Below, piece by piece: positions 1-9,719 of a stretch of 64,000 bases of DNA. This stretch comes from Pseudoalteromonas aurantia 208 (GTDB lineage Bacteria; Pseudomonadota; Gammaproteobacteria; Enterobacterales; Alteromonadaceae). Location: positions 186,001-250,000 of the forward strand of contig NZ_AQGV01000013.1 in the NCBI RefSeq assembly GCF_014858725.1, read 5' to 3'. Made by a program: the position numbers and the translations under genes. Every line of letters starts with the position of its first letter. Position 1 is the stretch's first letter. The notes beneath the pieces were generated by a model, which saw only the letters and a program-made list of their open reading frames with translations, searched no databases and was not told where the DNA came from.

Positions 1-29
1 GATACAAAATCCTAAGGACAACATAAAAT

Positions 30-818
30 ATGGAAATTTCTAGCCACCAATTAAATTTACTGTGTGGTGCGCTTGCACAGTTACGTTTACAGGCTGATTT
101 AATCTTAGCGCCCAAATACCCTACATTTGCAGGCAAACCATACCCACTTGGTCGCTGTAAAGAAATTCGTGATGAAGTATATTTGTTGTTAAAAGACCAG
201 AATAGCTACAAAAAACATCCCGTTTTAAACCTCCTCAAAACACAGGGGCAAGCGTATCCAAACATAAAAAAAGTGTGGGGTTCACTGCGTGACGAGTATT
301 TTCAAAATGCCATGATAATTGAGCAATGGTATATAGATGTGGCCAATGATACGGTCGATGCAAATAAGCCAAGAGTCGAAATGGTTCTGTCATCTCATGC
401 TGGATTTGGCCCCATCACCAGCTTTACCCAATTTGCCAATATTGCCCGGCCATACTGGCAAGTAGATTTATATCGAAATGACGTTTGCCCTGCATTGGCT
501 CCTTTTCTGCCTATCGTATGTGTCGGAAAGAATAACGTAAGTTGGCTTGCCGCTGCCAATGACGACATGCTCAATTTAGCAATGCAAAGCGAATTTAAAG
601 CATCTGAAGATATTTTAAATAACCTGCCTCAGCTACCTATGAATATTCGTAACAAATGGCAAGCACTATTGACAAAACACGCTGCAACACAACTACTTAC
701 ATCAGAAGGTCAAGCTGTGACTTTTTGTCAAAAATATAGGGCACAGTCATTACATTTAGACCTGTCATTTAGAGACAACATTGTTATTGCATATAGCCAA
801 TTACCAAAAGGTGTTTAA
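30..818 (+). CDS. Hypothetical protein, 262 aa
   Basis: I do not recognise this protein and propose no function. The start ATG follows an AAGGA ribosome-binding sequence at a good distance. The sequence has no signal peptide, no membrane helix and no repeats, so it is probably a soluble cytoplasmic protein. It has scattered Trp and Cys residues and an alternating hydrophobic/polar C-terminal third. Its stop overlaps the stop of the convergent MFS gene by four bases. It stands at the window edge, so any operon upstream cannot be judged. Confidence 0.75.
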   Translation: MEISSHQLNLLCGALAQLRLQADLILAPKYPTFAGKPYPLGRCKEIRDEVYLLLKDQNSYKKHPVLNLLKTQGQAYPNIKKVWGSLRDEYFQNAMIIEQWYIDVANDTVDANKPRVEMVLSSHAGFGPITSFTQFANIARPYWQVDLYRNDVCPALAPFLPIVCVGKNNVSWLAAANDDMLNLAMQSEFKASEDILNNLPQLPMNIRNKWQALLTKHAATQLLTSEGQAVTFCQKYRAQSLHLDLSFRDNIVIAYSQLPKGV

Positions 819-1984
819 GCTACCTCAAGCACCTTTTGCTGCACAGTACTAAACCAATATATAATACCAAGCGCTAATATCATGATAGGAATTGTCCACA
901 TATTTAGCGTTTGCCATCCCACGACAGCTTCTAGCCATCCCGCACCTAAAGATGATATTGCCACCATACTAAATACCAAAAATTCATTACTTGCTTGTGC
1001 CTTTGCTCGCTCACAAGGGTGATATGTCTCACTGACCATCTGTGTGGCAGAAATAAACATAAAGTTCCATCCTATTCCCAGTAAACACAAGGCAAACAGA
1101 AAATGTTCATGGCTCACACCTTGTAAATTAACTATACAACACAGCAAAATAATCAATGCACCCACCGCCATTATTTTGGCTTGACCAAATCGCTCAATTA
1201 ACTTACCAGTGAAAAATGAAGGTACAAACATCCCCAATACGTGCCACTCGATAACCAATGCAGACTCAGCCAAATCAAACCCGTGGCGATGCATCGCCAA
1301 CGGCGTAGCCGTCATCAATAAATTCATGATGGTATAACTCAACATGGCAATCACGACCGCAGTAATAAATTGTGGTTGAGCCACTATCTCTTTCAATGAT
1401 CGCGCGCTTGCGTTACTACTTGTTTTTGCCACCTCATTAAATGTCACGACTTGTAATAAACACAGAGCTAATAAATACAAGCCACTCAATGAGATAAAGA
1501 CATTAGCATAATTTAGGCTCGGGAAGTTATTTGTCACCCATACGGCTAAATTGGGCCCCAGTATTGCGGCAATAACGCCACTGGCCATTATTGTAGATAT
1601 TGCCGTTGCGGGATTATCGCTCGCTTCAATTGCTGCAAAACGATATAAGGTTGCAAATCCAATACCTACCCCGATTAACAACGTCGCCGCACAAAATAGT
1701 AAAAATGCACTTTGGCTCAATGCGACATAACCCAAAAATGTGCCAATAAGCCCAATGAAATTACCAAAGCTAAATCCCCAGCGACGGCCTATTTTCGCCA
1801 TCAGCAACGATGCTGGAATCGTCGCGATTAATAACCCGAACATTTGTGTAGCAACAGGCAAAGTTGTTAATGCTGCTGACGGACTCAGAGCTTGCCCCAC
1901 TAAAGCTGCAATGGTGACTAACAAAATATTACCCGTCGTAATTAACCCTTGGCACATAGCCAATAACAACACATTCTTATTCAT
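815..1984 (-). CDS. MFS transporter, probable drug/metabolite exporter
   Basis: Major facilitator superfamily protein of 389 residues with about twelve hydrophobic helices in two halves. The loop after helix 2 carries the short basic motif KIGRRWG, typical of the helix 2-3 loop of MFS proteins. This fits a proton-driven inner-membrane exporter of the AraJ/Bcr type; the substrate cannot be read from the sequence. It lies downstream of the Cys-rich lipoprotein and yaaA on the same strand with a gap of about 30 bases, so co-transcription is possible. Its 3' end overlaps the convergent unknown gene by four bases. Confidence 0.85.
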   Translation of the reverse strand: MNKNVLLLAMCQGLITTGNILLVTIAALVGQALSPSAALTTLPVATQMFGLLIATIPASLLMAKIGRRWGFSFGNFIGLIGTFLGYVALSQSAFLLFCAATLLIGVGIGFATLYRFAAIEASDNPATAISTIMASGVIAAILGPNLAVWVTNNFPSLNYANVFISLSGLYLLALCLLQVVTFNEVAKTSSNASARSLKEIVAQPQFITAVVIAMLSYTIMNLLMTATPLAMHRHGFDLAESALVIEWHVLGMFVPSFFTGKLIERFGQAKIMAVGALIILLCCIVNLQGVSHEHFLFALCLLGIGWNFMFISATQMVSETYHPCERAKAQASNEFLVFSMVAISSLGAGWLEAVVGWQTLNMWTIPIMILALGIIYWFSTVQQKVLEVA

Positions 1985-2014
1985 TGCATTCTTTACCGTT
2001 GTTAAGCAAGTATT

Positions 2015-2275
2015 TTACCACCCCATACTGGGTGTTGGCTGGCTATTTGGATCATTTGGCGATACACGGCAACGATTTAATGCTTCGAAACACTTATCTA
2101 GGCAGCTATTCTGCTGTGCACCCGGTATCGATGTATCATCACGGCAGTAATTCGCACAATTTGCATGTGCTTGCTCACAGCTAACCGTACCATTTGTGAC
2201 CGATGTGCCAAATTGAGCACTACACCCTATTGCCGTTAATACAATAAATATCACTATGACACTTTGTTTTATCAT
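2015..2275 (-). CDS. Small six-cysteine lipoprotein, 86 aa
   Basis: The N-terminus is a lipoprotein signal ([18 protein letters not shown]) with lipobox TAIGC, so Cys18 should be lipidated and the mature 69-residue domain is periplasmic or surface exposed. The mature part has six cysteines at 33, 40, 44, 58, 62 and 69. Their spacing is mirror-symmetric: Cx6Cx3C, 13 residues, Cx3Cx6C. The flanks are helix-prone, so a disulfide-stapled helical hairpin is a reasonable inference. The tail is Pro/Ser/Asn-rich. Its ATG overlaps the yaaA stop as ATGA, implying translational coupling. I do not recognise a named family. Confidence 0.8.
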   Translation of the reverse strand: MIKQSVIVIFIVLTAIGCSAQFGTSVTNGTVSCEQAHANCANYCRDDTSIPGAQQNSCLDKCFEALNRCRVSPNDPNSQPTPSMGW

Positions 2276-3051
2276 GCTTGCTCCGCTCTTAGAAATACAG
2301 GTTCATTGGCTTTCATTGTCGCTTCTTCACTGAAGTAGTACCCTGCTACATTAAACGCTTTTAGTGCTTCTAAGCTCGTAATATTTTGTTCGATTATGTA
2401 GCGTGCCATCATGCCTCGTGCTTTCTTTGCATAAAAGCTAATCACTTTAAATTGGCCGTTTTTGCAATCTTTAAAAATAGGCGTAATAATTTCCGCGTTG
2501 AGCACTTTTTTATTGACGGCTTTAAAATATTCATTGGATGCTAAATTGACCAACTGAGAAGCTTGCTGCGCTGCCAATGTTGCATTTAAATTTTCAGCAA
2601 TGGTCGTGCCCCAAAACTCATACAGGTTCTTACCTCGGCTATTCTCTAATTTTGTGCCCATTTCTAAACGATACGGCTGCATTAAATCCAGTGGCCGCAA
2701 TACTCCATATAAGCCAGACAATATACGGAGAGTGTTTTGCGCATAATTAAGCGCGTCATCACTCAAACTCGTCGCATCTAATCCGGTATAAACATCACCG
2801 TTAAATGCCAGTACAGCCTGTTTCGCATTATTTGCAGTAAATGGTTGCGACCATTCACTAAATCGCGCGGCATTTAACCCTGATAGCTTGTCGCTAATTT
2901 TCATTAAGCTGCCTATCTGCTGCGGTGACAAGGTTCGACATACTGCCATTAATTCTTCGCTATGATCGAGTAATTGCCCTTGTGTATGGCGTGAAATATG
3001 CGCAGGAGTATCGAAATCTAAATTTTTTGCAGGAGATATTACCGTGATCAT
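2272..3051 (-). CDS. yaaA: Peroxide stress protein YaaA
   Basis: 259 residues starting [16 protein letters not shown], the family's highly conserved N-terminus; E. coli YaaA is of near-identical length. The reading frame is open 15 codons further upstream, but conservation begins at the chosen Met. Also recognisable are the [20 protein letters not shown] segment in the middle and the [17 protein letters not shown] segment near the end. In E. coli the protein is induced by OxyR and limits free iron and DNA damage during peroxide stress. Here it is the first gene of a minus-strand unit with the six-Cys lipoprotein and possibly the MFS exporter, divergent from tal. Confidence 0.95.
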   Translation of the reverse strand: MITVISPAKNLDFDTPAHISRHTQGQLLDHSEELMAVCRTLSPQQIGSLMKISDKLSGLNAARFSEWSQPFTANNAKQAVLAFNGDVYTGLDATSLSDDALNYAQNTLRILSGLYGVLRPLDLMQPYRLEMGTKLENSRGKNLYEFWGTTIAENLNATLAAQQASQLVNLASNEYFKAVNKKVLNAEIITPIFKDCKNGQFKVISFYAKKARGMMARYIIEQNITSLEALKAFNVAGYYFSEEATMKANEPVFLRAEQA

Positions 3052-3199
3052 GGCTAGCCTATTGACTTGAAAATTGTTTAGTGTCAATTTCAACACTATC
3101 CCCGCAGGACTTCAAGCTTTGAATAACCCTTGAATCTCTAAGGGATAGCCCTAAATTCGTGTAATGACCCGCTAGCTCCTTCTGGTTGCGCTTACCTTG

Positions 3200-3223
3200 G
3201 TCTGTATCTGTTTAGATACGGAC
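3200..3223 (+). promoter_or_regulatory. Hairpin in the tal leader / yaaA-tal intergenic region
   Basis: A nine-pair stem (GTCTGTATC with GATACGGAC, one G-U pair) closes a six-base loop TGTTTA, about 85 bases before the tal start. No T-tract follows on the plus strand, so it does not look like an intrinsic terminator. It could be an RNA leader structure or an operator between the divergent yaaA and tal genes. The assignment is tentative. Confidence 0.35.
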
Positions 3224-3309
3224 AATTGACCTATTAAAGCTAATCACAGTATTGCAACATAGCGGAATTACACTTTTATATTTGCTGCAAATAGGAATGA
3301 GGACAGCTA

Positions 3310-4260
3310 ATGACATCAGCACTAGATAGGCTTAAACAGCATTCATCCATTGTTGCCGACACCGGCGACATCGAAGCCATACGTAAGCATCAGCCTGAAG
3401 ATGCAACGACCAACCCATCGCTATTACTCAAAGCAAGTGAAATGCCTGCATACCAAGCTTATTTACAAAAAGCATGGGACTTTGCCAAAAGTAACGAAGT
3501 AAACCCAGAGCAACAAGTAGAACTCGCCTGTGATTATTTTGCTGTACTCATTGGTAAAGAGATTGCCGAGATTGTGCCAGGCTATATATCTACCGAAGTG
3601 GATGCTCGCTTGTCTTTCGATGCACAAGCTATGGTTGCTAAAGCAAAAACATTGCTTAAGCTCTATGAGCAAGAAGGTGTGAGTAAAGACAAAATACTCA
3701 TTAAAATTGCTTCAACTTGGGAAGGCATAAAAGCCGCGGAGCAACTTGAAAAAGAAGGTATTAAGTGTAACTTAACCTTACTATTCAGCCAAGCACAAGC
3801 GCGTGCCTGTGCCGATGCAAATGTATTTTTGATTTCACCGTTCGTTGGCCGAATCTTAGATTGGCATGTGGCGAATGGTCTTGAGAAGCCTACCGATCCA
3901 CTTAACGATCCTGGTGTACAATCTGTTTGTAGTATTTATGAGTTCTATAAACGCCATGATTATAAAACCGTGGTTATGGGGGCGAGTTTCCGTAATACTG
4001 GCGAAATCATTGCGCTTACCGGGTGCGACAAGCTCACCATCAGCCCTGGACTACTTGAAGAACTTGGCAACCTAACCGATGCACAAGAATACTTGCTAGA
4101 AAGCAATTACCCTGTGGAAGCTAAACCTGCGCCGCTAACTGAAGCCCAATTCCGCTGGTTGCATAACCAAGATGCCATGGCGACTGAAAAACTGGCTGAA
4201 GGCATTCGTTCATTCGCAGATGCCCAAGAAACACTTGAGACACGCTTTAAAGCGCTATAA
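3310..4260 (+). CDS. tal: Transaldolase
   Basis: Transaldolase B-type enzyme of the non-oxidative pentose phosphate pathway, moving a dihydroxyacetone unit from sedoheptulose 7-phosphate to glyceraldehyde 3-phosphate through a Schiff base. The 316-residue length matches E. coli TalB. Catalytic residues fall at the same numbers: Asp17 (VADTGD), Glu96 ([10 protein letters not shown]) and the Schiff-base Lys132 (KILIKIAST). An AGGA sequence precedes the ATG. It is a single-gene unit closed by an intrinsic terminator just downstream. Confidence 0.97.
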   Translation: MTSALDRLKQHSSIVADTGDIEAIRKHQPEDATTNPSLLLKASEMPAYQAYLQKAWDFAKSNEVNPEQQVELACDYFAVLIGKEIAEIVPGYISTEVDARLSFDAQAMVAKAKTLLKLYEQEGVSKDKILIKIASTWEGIKAAEQLEKEGIKCNLTLLFSQAQARACADANVFLISPFVGRILDWHVANGLEKPTDPLNDPGVQSVCSIYEFYKRHDYKTVVMGASFRNTGEIIALTGCDKLTISPGLLEELGNLTDAQEYLLESNYPVEAKPAPLTEAQFRWLHNQDAMATEKLAEGIRSFADAQETLETRFKAL

Positions 4261-4281
4261 ACCACCCAGTTTATCTACCTC

Positions 4282-4312
4282 AAAAAAACGCTGCCTATGC
4301 AGCGTTTTTTTA
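4282..4312 (+). terminator. Intrinsic terminator of tal
   Basis: An eight-pair stem AACGCTGC/GCAGCGTT with loop CTAT is followed by seven T, immediately after the tal stop. The A-run on the 5' side could allow activity on the other strand as well. Confidence 0.9.
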
Positions 4313-4474
4313 TTCTACCATTTTGACCTTCATCAAACTGTCACTTTATTTTAACCTAGATGACACATAGTTGTTTTATTTTTAGCCGTGTTGTGATATA
4401 CCAAAGTTGCTTGTAGTGCAGGCATGCACACTGAGCTCGCGTTATTGAGGTTAATAATCAATTAGGAGATATTC

Positions 4475-4666
4475 ATGGATAGCCTAGACGATATGATTGA
4501 ACTACTAGAAGGTCCTGAAACAAAAAAACGTGCCTCTCAAAAAAGTAAAAAACGAAAGTGGCGTGAAATCGAAGCGCTGAAAGACAAACAGCGTCTTCGC
4601 AAAGAACTACAGGAATTAGACTACTTTGCAGACAACCTAAACTTAGACGACTTAGATTTGGTCTAA
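4475..4666 (+). CDS. DUF3545 family small protein, 63 aa
   Basis: A small, highly charged protein: acidic start (MDSLDDMIELLEG), a Lys/Arg-rich centre (KSKKRKWREIEALKDK), then a helical and acidic end. This layout and the KRKWREIEA core match the DUF3545 family of Vibrio, Shewanella and Pseudoalteromonas, whose function is unknown. It should be cytoplasmic and mostly alpha-helical. A strong AGGAG site lies upstream. It sits alone between two terminators. Confidence 0.85.
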   Translation: MDSLDDMIELLEGPETKKRASQKSKKRKWREIEALKDKQRLRKELQELDYFADNLNLDDLDLV

Positions 4667-4673
4667 GTCCATA

Positions 4674-4698
4674 AAAAAGGCTCCGATGGAGCCTTTTT
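4674..4698. terminator. Bidirectional intrinsic terminator between the DUF3545 gene and ung
   Basis: An eleven-pair stem AAAAAGGCTCC/GGAGCCTTTTT closes a three-base loop. T-runs follow on both strands, so it can end both the plus-strand small gene and the convergent minus-strand ung. Confidence 0.9.
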
Positions 4699-4737
4699 AA
4701 ATACTAAAAACCTAAAAAATCAGCCTATCTAGCTTCT

Positions 4738-5397
4738 TCATACTTGCCAATCAATCACTTTTTTACCCATCTTTATCAACAATTGATTCGTTTTAGAAAA
4801 GTGGCTACACCCGAAAAAGCCTCGATGTGCAGACAAAGGGGATGGATGAGGCGCATGCAGTACATGATGACGGTCAGTATCAATTTTTTTGCCCTTTTTC
4901 TGGGCATGTGCACCCCATAATAAGAAAATTGTACCTTGAGTGTGTTCATCAAGGTGTGCGATAACTGCATCTGTGAAACGCTCCCACCCTAGCTTTTTGT
5001 GAGAATGCGCAGCACCTTGCTCAACGGTTAATACGGTATTGAGTAACAATACCCCCTGCTCTGCCCAAGGTAATAAGTAACCATGTTGGGGAATCGTAAA
5101 GCCATTAATATCTTGCGCGAGTTCTTTATACATATTCGCCAATGAAGGTGGCGGCTTTATACCTGGCAGTACTGAGAAGCATAAGCCATGTGCTTGATCC
5201 GGTCCATGGTAAGGGTCTTGCCCAAGAATAACGACTTTGACTTGCTCTAGTGCGGTGGCATTTAACGCCTCAAAAACATGCTGCTCCTGCGGATAAACAA
5301 TCACACCTTCCGCACGACGCTGAGCCACATAGTCCAACGTCTCTTGCAAATAAGGTTGCGCCTGTTCATGTGCCAGTAACGCTTGCCAGCTATTCAT
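4738..5397 (-). CDS. ung: Uracil-DNA glycosylase
   Basis: Family 1 uracil-DNA glycosylase, which removes uracil from DNA as the first step of base excision repair. The water-activating loop GQDPYHG gives Asp61 and His64. The Leu-intercalation loop [13 protein letters not shown] has its catalytic His at about residue 184. The 219-residue length is normal. It appears to be a single gene ending at the shared terminator. Confidence 0.97.
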   Translation of the reverse strand: MNSWQALLAHEQAQPYLQETLDYVAQRRAEGVIVYPQEQHVFEALNATALEQVKVVILGQDPYHGPDQAHGLCFSVLPGIKPPPSLANMYKELAQDINGFTIPQHGYLLPWAEQGVLLLNTVLTVEQGAAHSHKKLGWERFTDAVIAHLDEHTQGTIFLLWGAHAQKKGKKIDTDRHHVLHAPHPSPLSAHRGFFGCSHFSKTNQLLIKMGKKVIDWQV

Positions 5398-5442
5398 TAA
5401 TACCCCCTTCTTTTATAAAGTGTACAACCAAAGCTGATCACC

Positions 5443-6291
5443 TTATTTCACCTGTGCTTGATAAAAAGCCTTTGATGCCAAAATTTTATCACACATATCT
5501 GTCACCCCATCAAGCACACGCGTGCTATAACGGTGTAATAAGTCGGCATTCACCGTTATAAATTGGTCATACGCTACTGCGGGGATCTCCGGCCACTTAT
5601 ACCAATCCACCATTTCAACCTGCTTCTTGGTTTTTTCATCAGGGACAATGATCACTTGAGGGCTTGCTTTAATCACATTCTCGATACTGATTTGTGGGTA
5701 ATCAGTGGCATTATTTGCAAATGCATTCTCTACACTGCACACCGTCAATAATTGATGGATCCAAGTGTTTTTATTCACCGTCATCATAGGCTCAGGCCAA
5801 AGTTGATAAAACACTTTAAGAGAAGGTGTGTCTGCGTAGCGCCCTTTTATCGCATTAAATTGCGCTGTAAAAGCACGTGCCGCCCCCTCTGCCTGTTGAA
5901 CGTTTCCCGTCAACTGACCAAATAAACGCAGTTCGTCTGCGACCTTATTGATGTCTTTGGCTTCGCTATACACCACTTTAATGCCCAGCTTTTCTACTTT
6001 CTCTAAATCAATTTTTTTACTGCCTGTTTGCCAAGCAATGACTAGGTCAGGTTTAAGCGCCAATAACTTTTCAAGTTGAATACCATTATAACCACCAATT
6101 CGCGGGATCTTGTTTGCTTGCGCAGGAAAGTCAGCGTAGTCAACAGTCCCCACGATTAAATCACCCGCGCCTACCGTGAATAAGTTTTCAACAATATGAG
6201 GTGCTAAAGCGACGATACGCTTTGCCTCAGCAGCTTGGCTATTAACGCTGATGAGTAATAGCATCAAAAGTAAAGAGCTGTAACGTCGCAT
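5443..6291 (-). CDS. btuF: Cobalamin-binding periplasmic protein BtuF
   Basis: A 282-residue class III solute-binding protein with a cleavable signal peptide (MRRYSSLLLMLLLISVNSQA). The mature start KRIVALAPHIVENLF is characteristic of BtuF/FecB-type proteins, as are the segments GGYNGIQLEKLLALKPDLVI and IVPDEKTK. It should deliver vitamin B12 to the BtuC-BtuD transporter encoded at the promoter-proximal end of the same operon. It is the last gene of the cobalamin operon. Its ATG overlaps the cobO stop by one base (TAATG), so translation is probably coupled. Confidence 0.92.
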   Translation of the reverse strand: MRRYSSLLLMLLLISVNSQAAEAKRIVALAPHIVENLFTVGAGDLIVGTVDYADFPAQANKIPRIGGYNGIQLEKLLALKPDLVIAWQTGSKKIDLEKVEKLGIKVVYSEAKDINKVADELRLFGQLTGNVQQAEGAARAFTAQFNAIKGRYADTPSLKVFYQLWPEPMMTVNKNTWIHQLLTVCSVENAFANNATDYPQISIENVIKASPQVIIVPDEKTKKQVEMVDWYKWPEIPAVAYDQFITVNADLLHRYSTRVLDGVTDMCDKILASKAFYQAQVK

Positions 6292-6923
6292 TAAAAATCA
6301 AACCCTTTTTGCGCTTTGATTCCTGCTTCAAAAGCATGCTTTACGTTGCGAACTTCACTGACCGTATCAGCAAGCTCTGTTAAACGCCGATGTGCCGCTC
6401 TACCTGTGATTATCACTGACTGCATTTTAGGACGATTTTCAATTGCAGTAATGACCTCATCTAAATCAATATATTCGTAGGTCACCATATAGGTCAATTC
6501 ATCAAGTAAAACCAGATCTATACTGTCATCTGCTAACCAAGCTTTCGCTTGAATCCAGGTGTCTTGTGCTGCTTTCGTGTCGGTAACACGGTTTTGCGTT
6601 TCCCAAGTAAACCCTGTTTTCATCACCGAAAATGGCACCCCCGCTTTTTCCAGTAAATTGCGCTCTCCACACTCCCACATACCTTTAATAAATTGTGCTA
6701 CTGCCGCATTCATACCATGGCCAACACAACGGGCTACCGTACCAAACCCAGAAGTCGACTTGCCTTTCCCATTGCCAGTAATCACTTGAAATATACCTTG
6801 CTCTGTTTGTGCAGCCGCCACTTTTGCATCAACACTTTCTTTTACTTTCTGCTGACGTTTCTGGTGCTTATCATGCCTTTCCTGTTGCGACTGTTGTGTA
6901 TTCTCTTGCTTATTTGTACTCAT
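6291..6923 (-). CDS. cobO: Cob(I)alamin adenosyltransferase (CobO/BtuR type)
   Basis: ATP:corrinoid adenosyltransferase that attaches the 5'-deoxyadenosyl group to the cobalt of corrinoids. The P-loop variant GNGKGKST is at about residues 50-57 and the DELTYMVTYEY segment lies further on, both typical of the BtuR/CobO/CobA family. The first 40 residues are Gln/Lys-rich and poorly conserved, as is usual for this family. It lies eight bases after cobQ and overlaps btuF by one base. In the pathway it prepares adenosylated intermediates for CobQ and CobU. Confidence 0.94.
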   Translation of the reverse strand: MSTNKQENTQQSQQERHDKHQKRQQKVKESVDAKVAAAQTEQGIFQVITGNGKGKSTSGFGTVARCVGHGMNAAVAQFIKGMWECGERNLLEKAGVPFSVMKTGFTWETQNRVTDTKAAQDTWIQAKAWLADDSIDLVLLDELTYMVTYEYIDLDEVITAIENRPKMQSVIITGRAAHRRLTELADTVSEVRNVKHAFEAGIKAQKGFDF

Positions 6924-6931
6924 AAAGCCCT

Positions 6932-8407
6932 CTATTGACCATATGTTATGGCGGTGATTTTTGGTATATCTAAATATTGTTCACATACATCGGCAAGACG
7001 CTCTAGTTGTGCCTCGCGATGCGTATTGAGATCAAACATTGTATTTTGTAATTGGCCATTGCTCGCCCAGCCTAATATTGACTGGGCAGCGCAGGCACTG
7101 TCGAACAAGCCATGTAAGTAAGTACCCGCCATCTGATTATCATCAGAAATAAAACCATCATGCTCGTAACCATTGGGATGATCTGTAAAAGATAAAAGAG
7201 GCTGACACATCGCAGGGCCAGTACTGTACCCACAATGGATTTCATAACCCGAAATACTCACCTTTTCGTCATCTAGATGACATTTTCCGCTGACTTGCGT
7301 CAACACTTTATCCGCGGTTAATACCGTTTTGAACTGTGCTAACCCTAGTCCCTGAATTTCTGTTACGCTTGATTCTATCCCTAACGGATCACTGATGGAC
7401 TCACCCAACATTTGCAACCCGCCGCACACCCCGAGCACTTTACCACCATAGCGTAAATGGCGCTTAATCTCCTGTGACCAAGTTTCTGACTGTAAAAAAG
7501 CCAAATCACTGATCACGTTCTTGCTACCTGGAAGAATGATCAGATCAACATTACCAATCTGTTGAGTATGACGTATATAGCGCAAATCCACATTGGGGTG
7601 TAGACGCAGTGCGTCAAAGTCAGTGTGATTGCTAATATGAGGGAATAATAATACAGCAATAGTGAGCTGTTTCTCTTCGACGACATTATCCATAGCAACC
7701 GCATCTTCGGCATCTAAATTTAATGCATGTAAATACGGCAATACCCCTAACACTGGTTTTCCTGTACGCGCTTCTAACCAATCAAGGCCAGATTGCAACA
7801 AACTGAGATCTCCACGAAAGCGATTAATGACAAACCCTTTTACGAGGGATTGCTCTTGCTCACTGAGTAACATTAGCGTGCCTACCAAATGTGCAAATAC
7901 GCCCCCTTTATCGATATCTGCGATAATAATAACTGGGCAATGAACCTCAGTAGCAAACCCCATATTTGCAATATCATTTTCTCGTAAATTGATTTCTGCG
8001 GGGCTCCCTGCACCTTCCACCATAATCATATCGAATGAGGTCATTAAGCGAGTATGCGATTGTAAAACAGCCTGCATAGCCACTTTTTTATAATCATGAT
8101 ATTTCGTGGCTTCCATATTACTAATGGCTTTGCCGTGAATAATCACTTGTGCGCCAGTATCGCTGTTGGGCTTCAGTAAGATTGGATTAAAATCCGTATC
8201 AAGCGGAACTTTCGCTGCTACAGCTTGCAGTGCTTGTGCTCGACCGATTTCCCCACCGCATGGCGTCACTGCACTATTTAGTGCCATATTCTGCGGCTTA
8301 AAAGGTGCGACTTTACGATGTTTCCTAGCAAAAACACGACATAACCCCGCGACAAGGGTACTTTTACCAGCATCGGATGTGGTGCCTTGCACCATCAAAG
8401 TTTTCAA
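6932..8407 (-). CDS. cobQ: Cobyric acid synthase CobQ/CbiP
   Basis: Glutamine-dependent amidotransferase converting adenosylcobyrinate a,c-diamide to adenosylcobyric acid. The N-terminal synthetase half begins [20 protein letters not shown] with the dethiobiotin-synthetase-like P-loop. The C-terminal half is a class I glutamine amidotransferase domain with [15 protein letters not shown] supplying the nucleophilic Cys and GTYLHGLFD the His region. The 491-residue length is typical. It lies inside the salvage operon although no corrin-ring genes and no cbiB/cobD are visible in this window. Confidence 0.95.
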   Translation of the reverse strand: MKTLMVQGTTSDAGKSTLVAGLCRVFARKHRKVAPFKPQNMALNSAVTPCGGEIGRAQALQAVAAKVPLDTDFNPILLKPNSDTGAQVIIHGKAISNMEATKYHDYKKVAMQAVLQSHTRLMTSFDMIMVEGAGSPAEINLRENDIANMGFATEVHCPVIIIADIDKGGVFAHLVGTLMLLSEQEQSLVKGFVINRFRGDLSLLQSGLDWLEARTGKPVLGVLPYLHALNLDAEDAVAMDNVVEEKQLTIAVLLFPHISNHTDFDALRLHPNVDLRYIRHTQQIGNVDLIILPGSKNVISDLAFLQSETWSQEIKRHLRYGGKVLGVCGGLQMLGESISDPLGIESSVTEIQGLGLAQFKTVLTADKVLTQVSGKCHLDDEKVSISGYEIHCGYSTGPAMCQPLLSFTDHPNGYEHDGFISDDNQMAGTYLHGLFDSACAAQSILGWASNGQLQNTMFDLNTHREAQLERLADVCEQYLDIPKITAITYGQ

Positions 8408-8418
8408 TCGTTTTATCT

Positions 8419-8949
8419 CTATTTAATGCGTAAGGCACAGCCGGCCATAATAAATTCAACTCTATCCGCTAACTGTGCAATATCTTGGTGTAACCACCCA
8501 GACTGATCGACAAATACACGACTCAGCTCACCTAAGGGAACAATGCCATGTCCTACCTCGTTGCTCACTAAAATAATGCGCGCTTGGCTTTTCTCCAGCG
8601 CTGTTAAAAGCGCGGATTTTTGTTGCAAAAAAGCGTCTACCCCCTGTTCGCATAAACCATACGTTAACCAAAGTGTTAAGCAATCTACTAAAATACAGGT
8701 GTTCTTATCTGCATCCGTTATAACTTCAGGTAATGACCATGGTTCTTCAACCACTGACCAATTCTCAGACCTTGAAACGCGGTGGTGTTTAACCCGTTGC
8801 GCCATTTCTTCATCTTTTACTTGTGCCGTGGCAACATACACTAACTGGGATACCAAATTACTATGCAGCCATTGCTCTGCTTGGCGCTCGGCCAAACGGC
8901 TCTTTCCTGAACGGGCTCCGCCTAACATCAATACTATTTTTTCATTCAT
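8419..8949 (-). CDS. cobU: Adenosylcobinamide kinase/guanylyltransferase CobU
   Basis: Bifunctional enzyme that phosphorylates adenosylcobinamide and transfers GMP to make adenosylcobinamide-GDP. The P-loop GGARSGKS is close to the N-terminus. [10 protein letters not shown] carries the His expected to be guanylylated, and [11 protein letters not shown] is a family signature. I chose the ATG that overlaps the cobS stop as ATGA and starts [11 protein letters not shown]; an ATG six codons earlier is less consistent with the family. Length is then 176 residues. Confidence 0.93.
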   Translation of the reverse strand: MNEKIVLMLGGARSGKSRLAERQAEQWLHSNLVSQLVYVATAQVKDEEMAQRVKHHRVSRSENWSVVEEPWSLPEVITDADKNTCILVDCLTLWLTYGLCEQGVDAFLQQKSALLTALEKSQARIILVSNEVGHGIVPLGELSRVFVDQSGWLHQDIAQLADRVEFIMAGCALRIK

Positions 8950-9719
8950 AACCATACCTGAACGCAAAAACCGTAAATAACCAATTCAGCGATTTGCTGT
9001 GCTGCACCGAGACAATCTCCGGTGTAGCCTCTTAATTGACTTTTAAACCAGGTAATACACAGAAAACGAGTAAGCCATAACACACAGACCAACAACAAGC
9101 ACTCGATAAAAGAAAACAACTGAGTTAACCACATCAACAATAAAAGGCTACCAGCGCTATAATATAAAACCTTTAGGCTTTGCCGAGATAAAGCTTTTGC
9201 AACCGGTTTAACCTTACTTTGTGCATCTTCTTGTACATACGCTAACCTGCCAATAATACTGGTCGCCATTGCTCTGCTTAACGTATGAGCACAAATCAGT
9301 GCTGCGCTAACCCATAGCCAATGATCGGCCAACAACATAAGTAGTTCATATTTAGCTAATAACAGTAACACCAGCGATGTTGCACCGTAGGTACCTAAGC
9401 GACTATCTTTCATAATGGTCAGTTTTTGTGAGACAGACCAACCACCACCAAAACCATCCCATACATCCGCAAAGCCATCCTCATGGAAGGCCCCTGTTAA
9501 TATTAACCCGCTCGCAAGCACGATGATAATCGCCATTGAATCAGGAAATAAAAACTGTAACCCACAATACAATAACGCCAATGCCGCACCAATAGCGCCA
9601 CCCACAATGGCAAAATAGCGACTCGCTTCGTTCAACGCATTATCAGCAATCGGCATCTCAATGCTTACCGGTATTCGCGTTAAAAAACTCACCGCTAATA
9701 ACAATCCTCGCCTATTCAC
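8946..9719 (-). CDS. cobS: Adenosylcobinamide-GDP ribazoletransferase (cobalamin synthase) CobS
   Basis: Integral membrane enzyme joining adenosylcobinamide-GDP and alpha-ribazole to form cobalamin. Conserved pieces include SFLTRIPV at the start and the metal-binding GAFHEDGFADVWDGFGGG segment, followed by KDSRLGTYGA. There are about six to seven hydrophobic helices. The frame is open for 36 codons upstream, but that part overlaps cobT. A GTG codon placing VNRRGLLLAVSFLTR at the N-terminus gives an 8-base overlap and a 257-residue protein, close to the family norm. The start is therefore inferred. Confidence 0.9.
   Translation of the reverse strand: MNRRGLLLAVSFLTRIPVSIEMPIADNALNEASRYFAIVGGAIGAALALLYCGLQFLFPDSMAIIIVLASGLILTGAFHEDGFADVWDGFGGGWSVSQKLTIMKDSRLGTYGATSLVLLLLAKYELLMLLADHWLWVSAALICAHTLSRAMATSIIGRLAYVQEDAQSKVKPVAKALSRQSLKVLYYSAGSLLLLMWLTQLFSFIECLLLVCVLWLTRFLCITWFKSQLRGYTGDCLGAAQQIAELVIYGFCVQVWL

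Noticed and set aside
1740..2184. Plus-strand frames across the MFS exporter and the Cys-rich lipoprotein
   Set aside because: They overlap two well-supported minus-strand genes and show no family signature or binding site.
5250..5561. 103-codon plus-strand frame over the ung-btuF junction
   Set aside because: It is antisense to the ung N-terminus and to the end of btuF, with no protein-like features.
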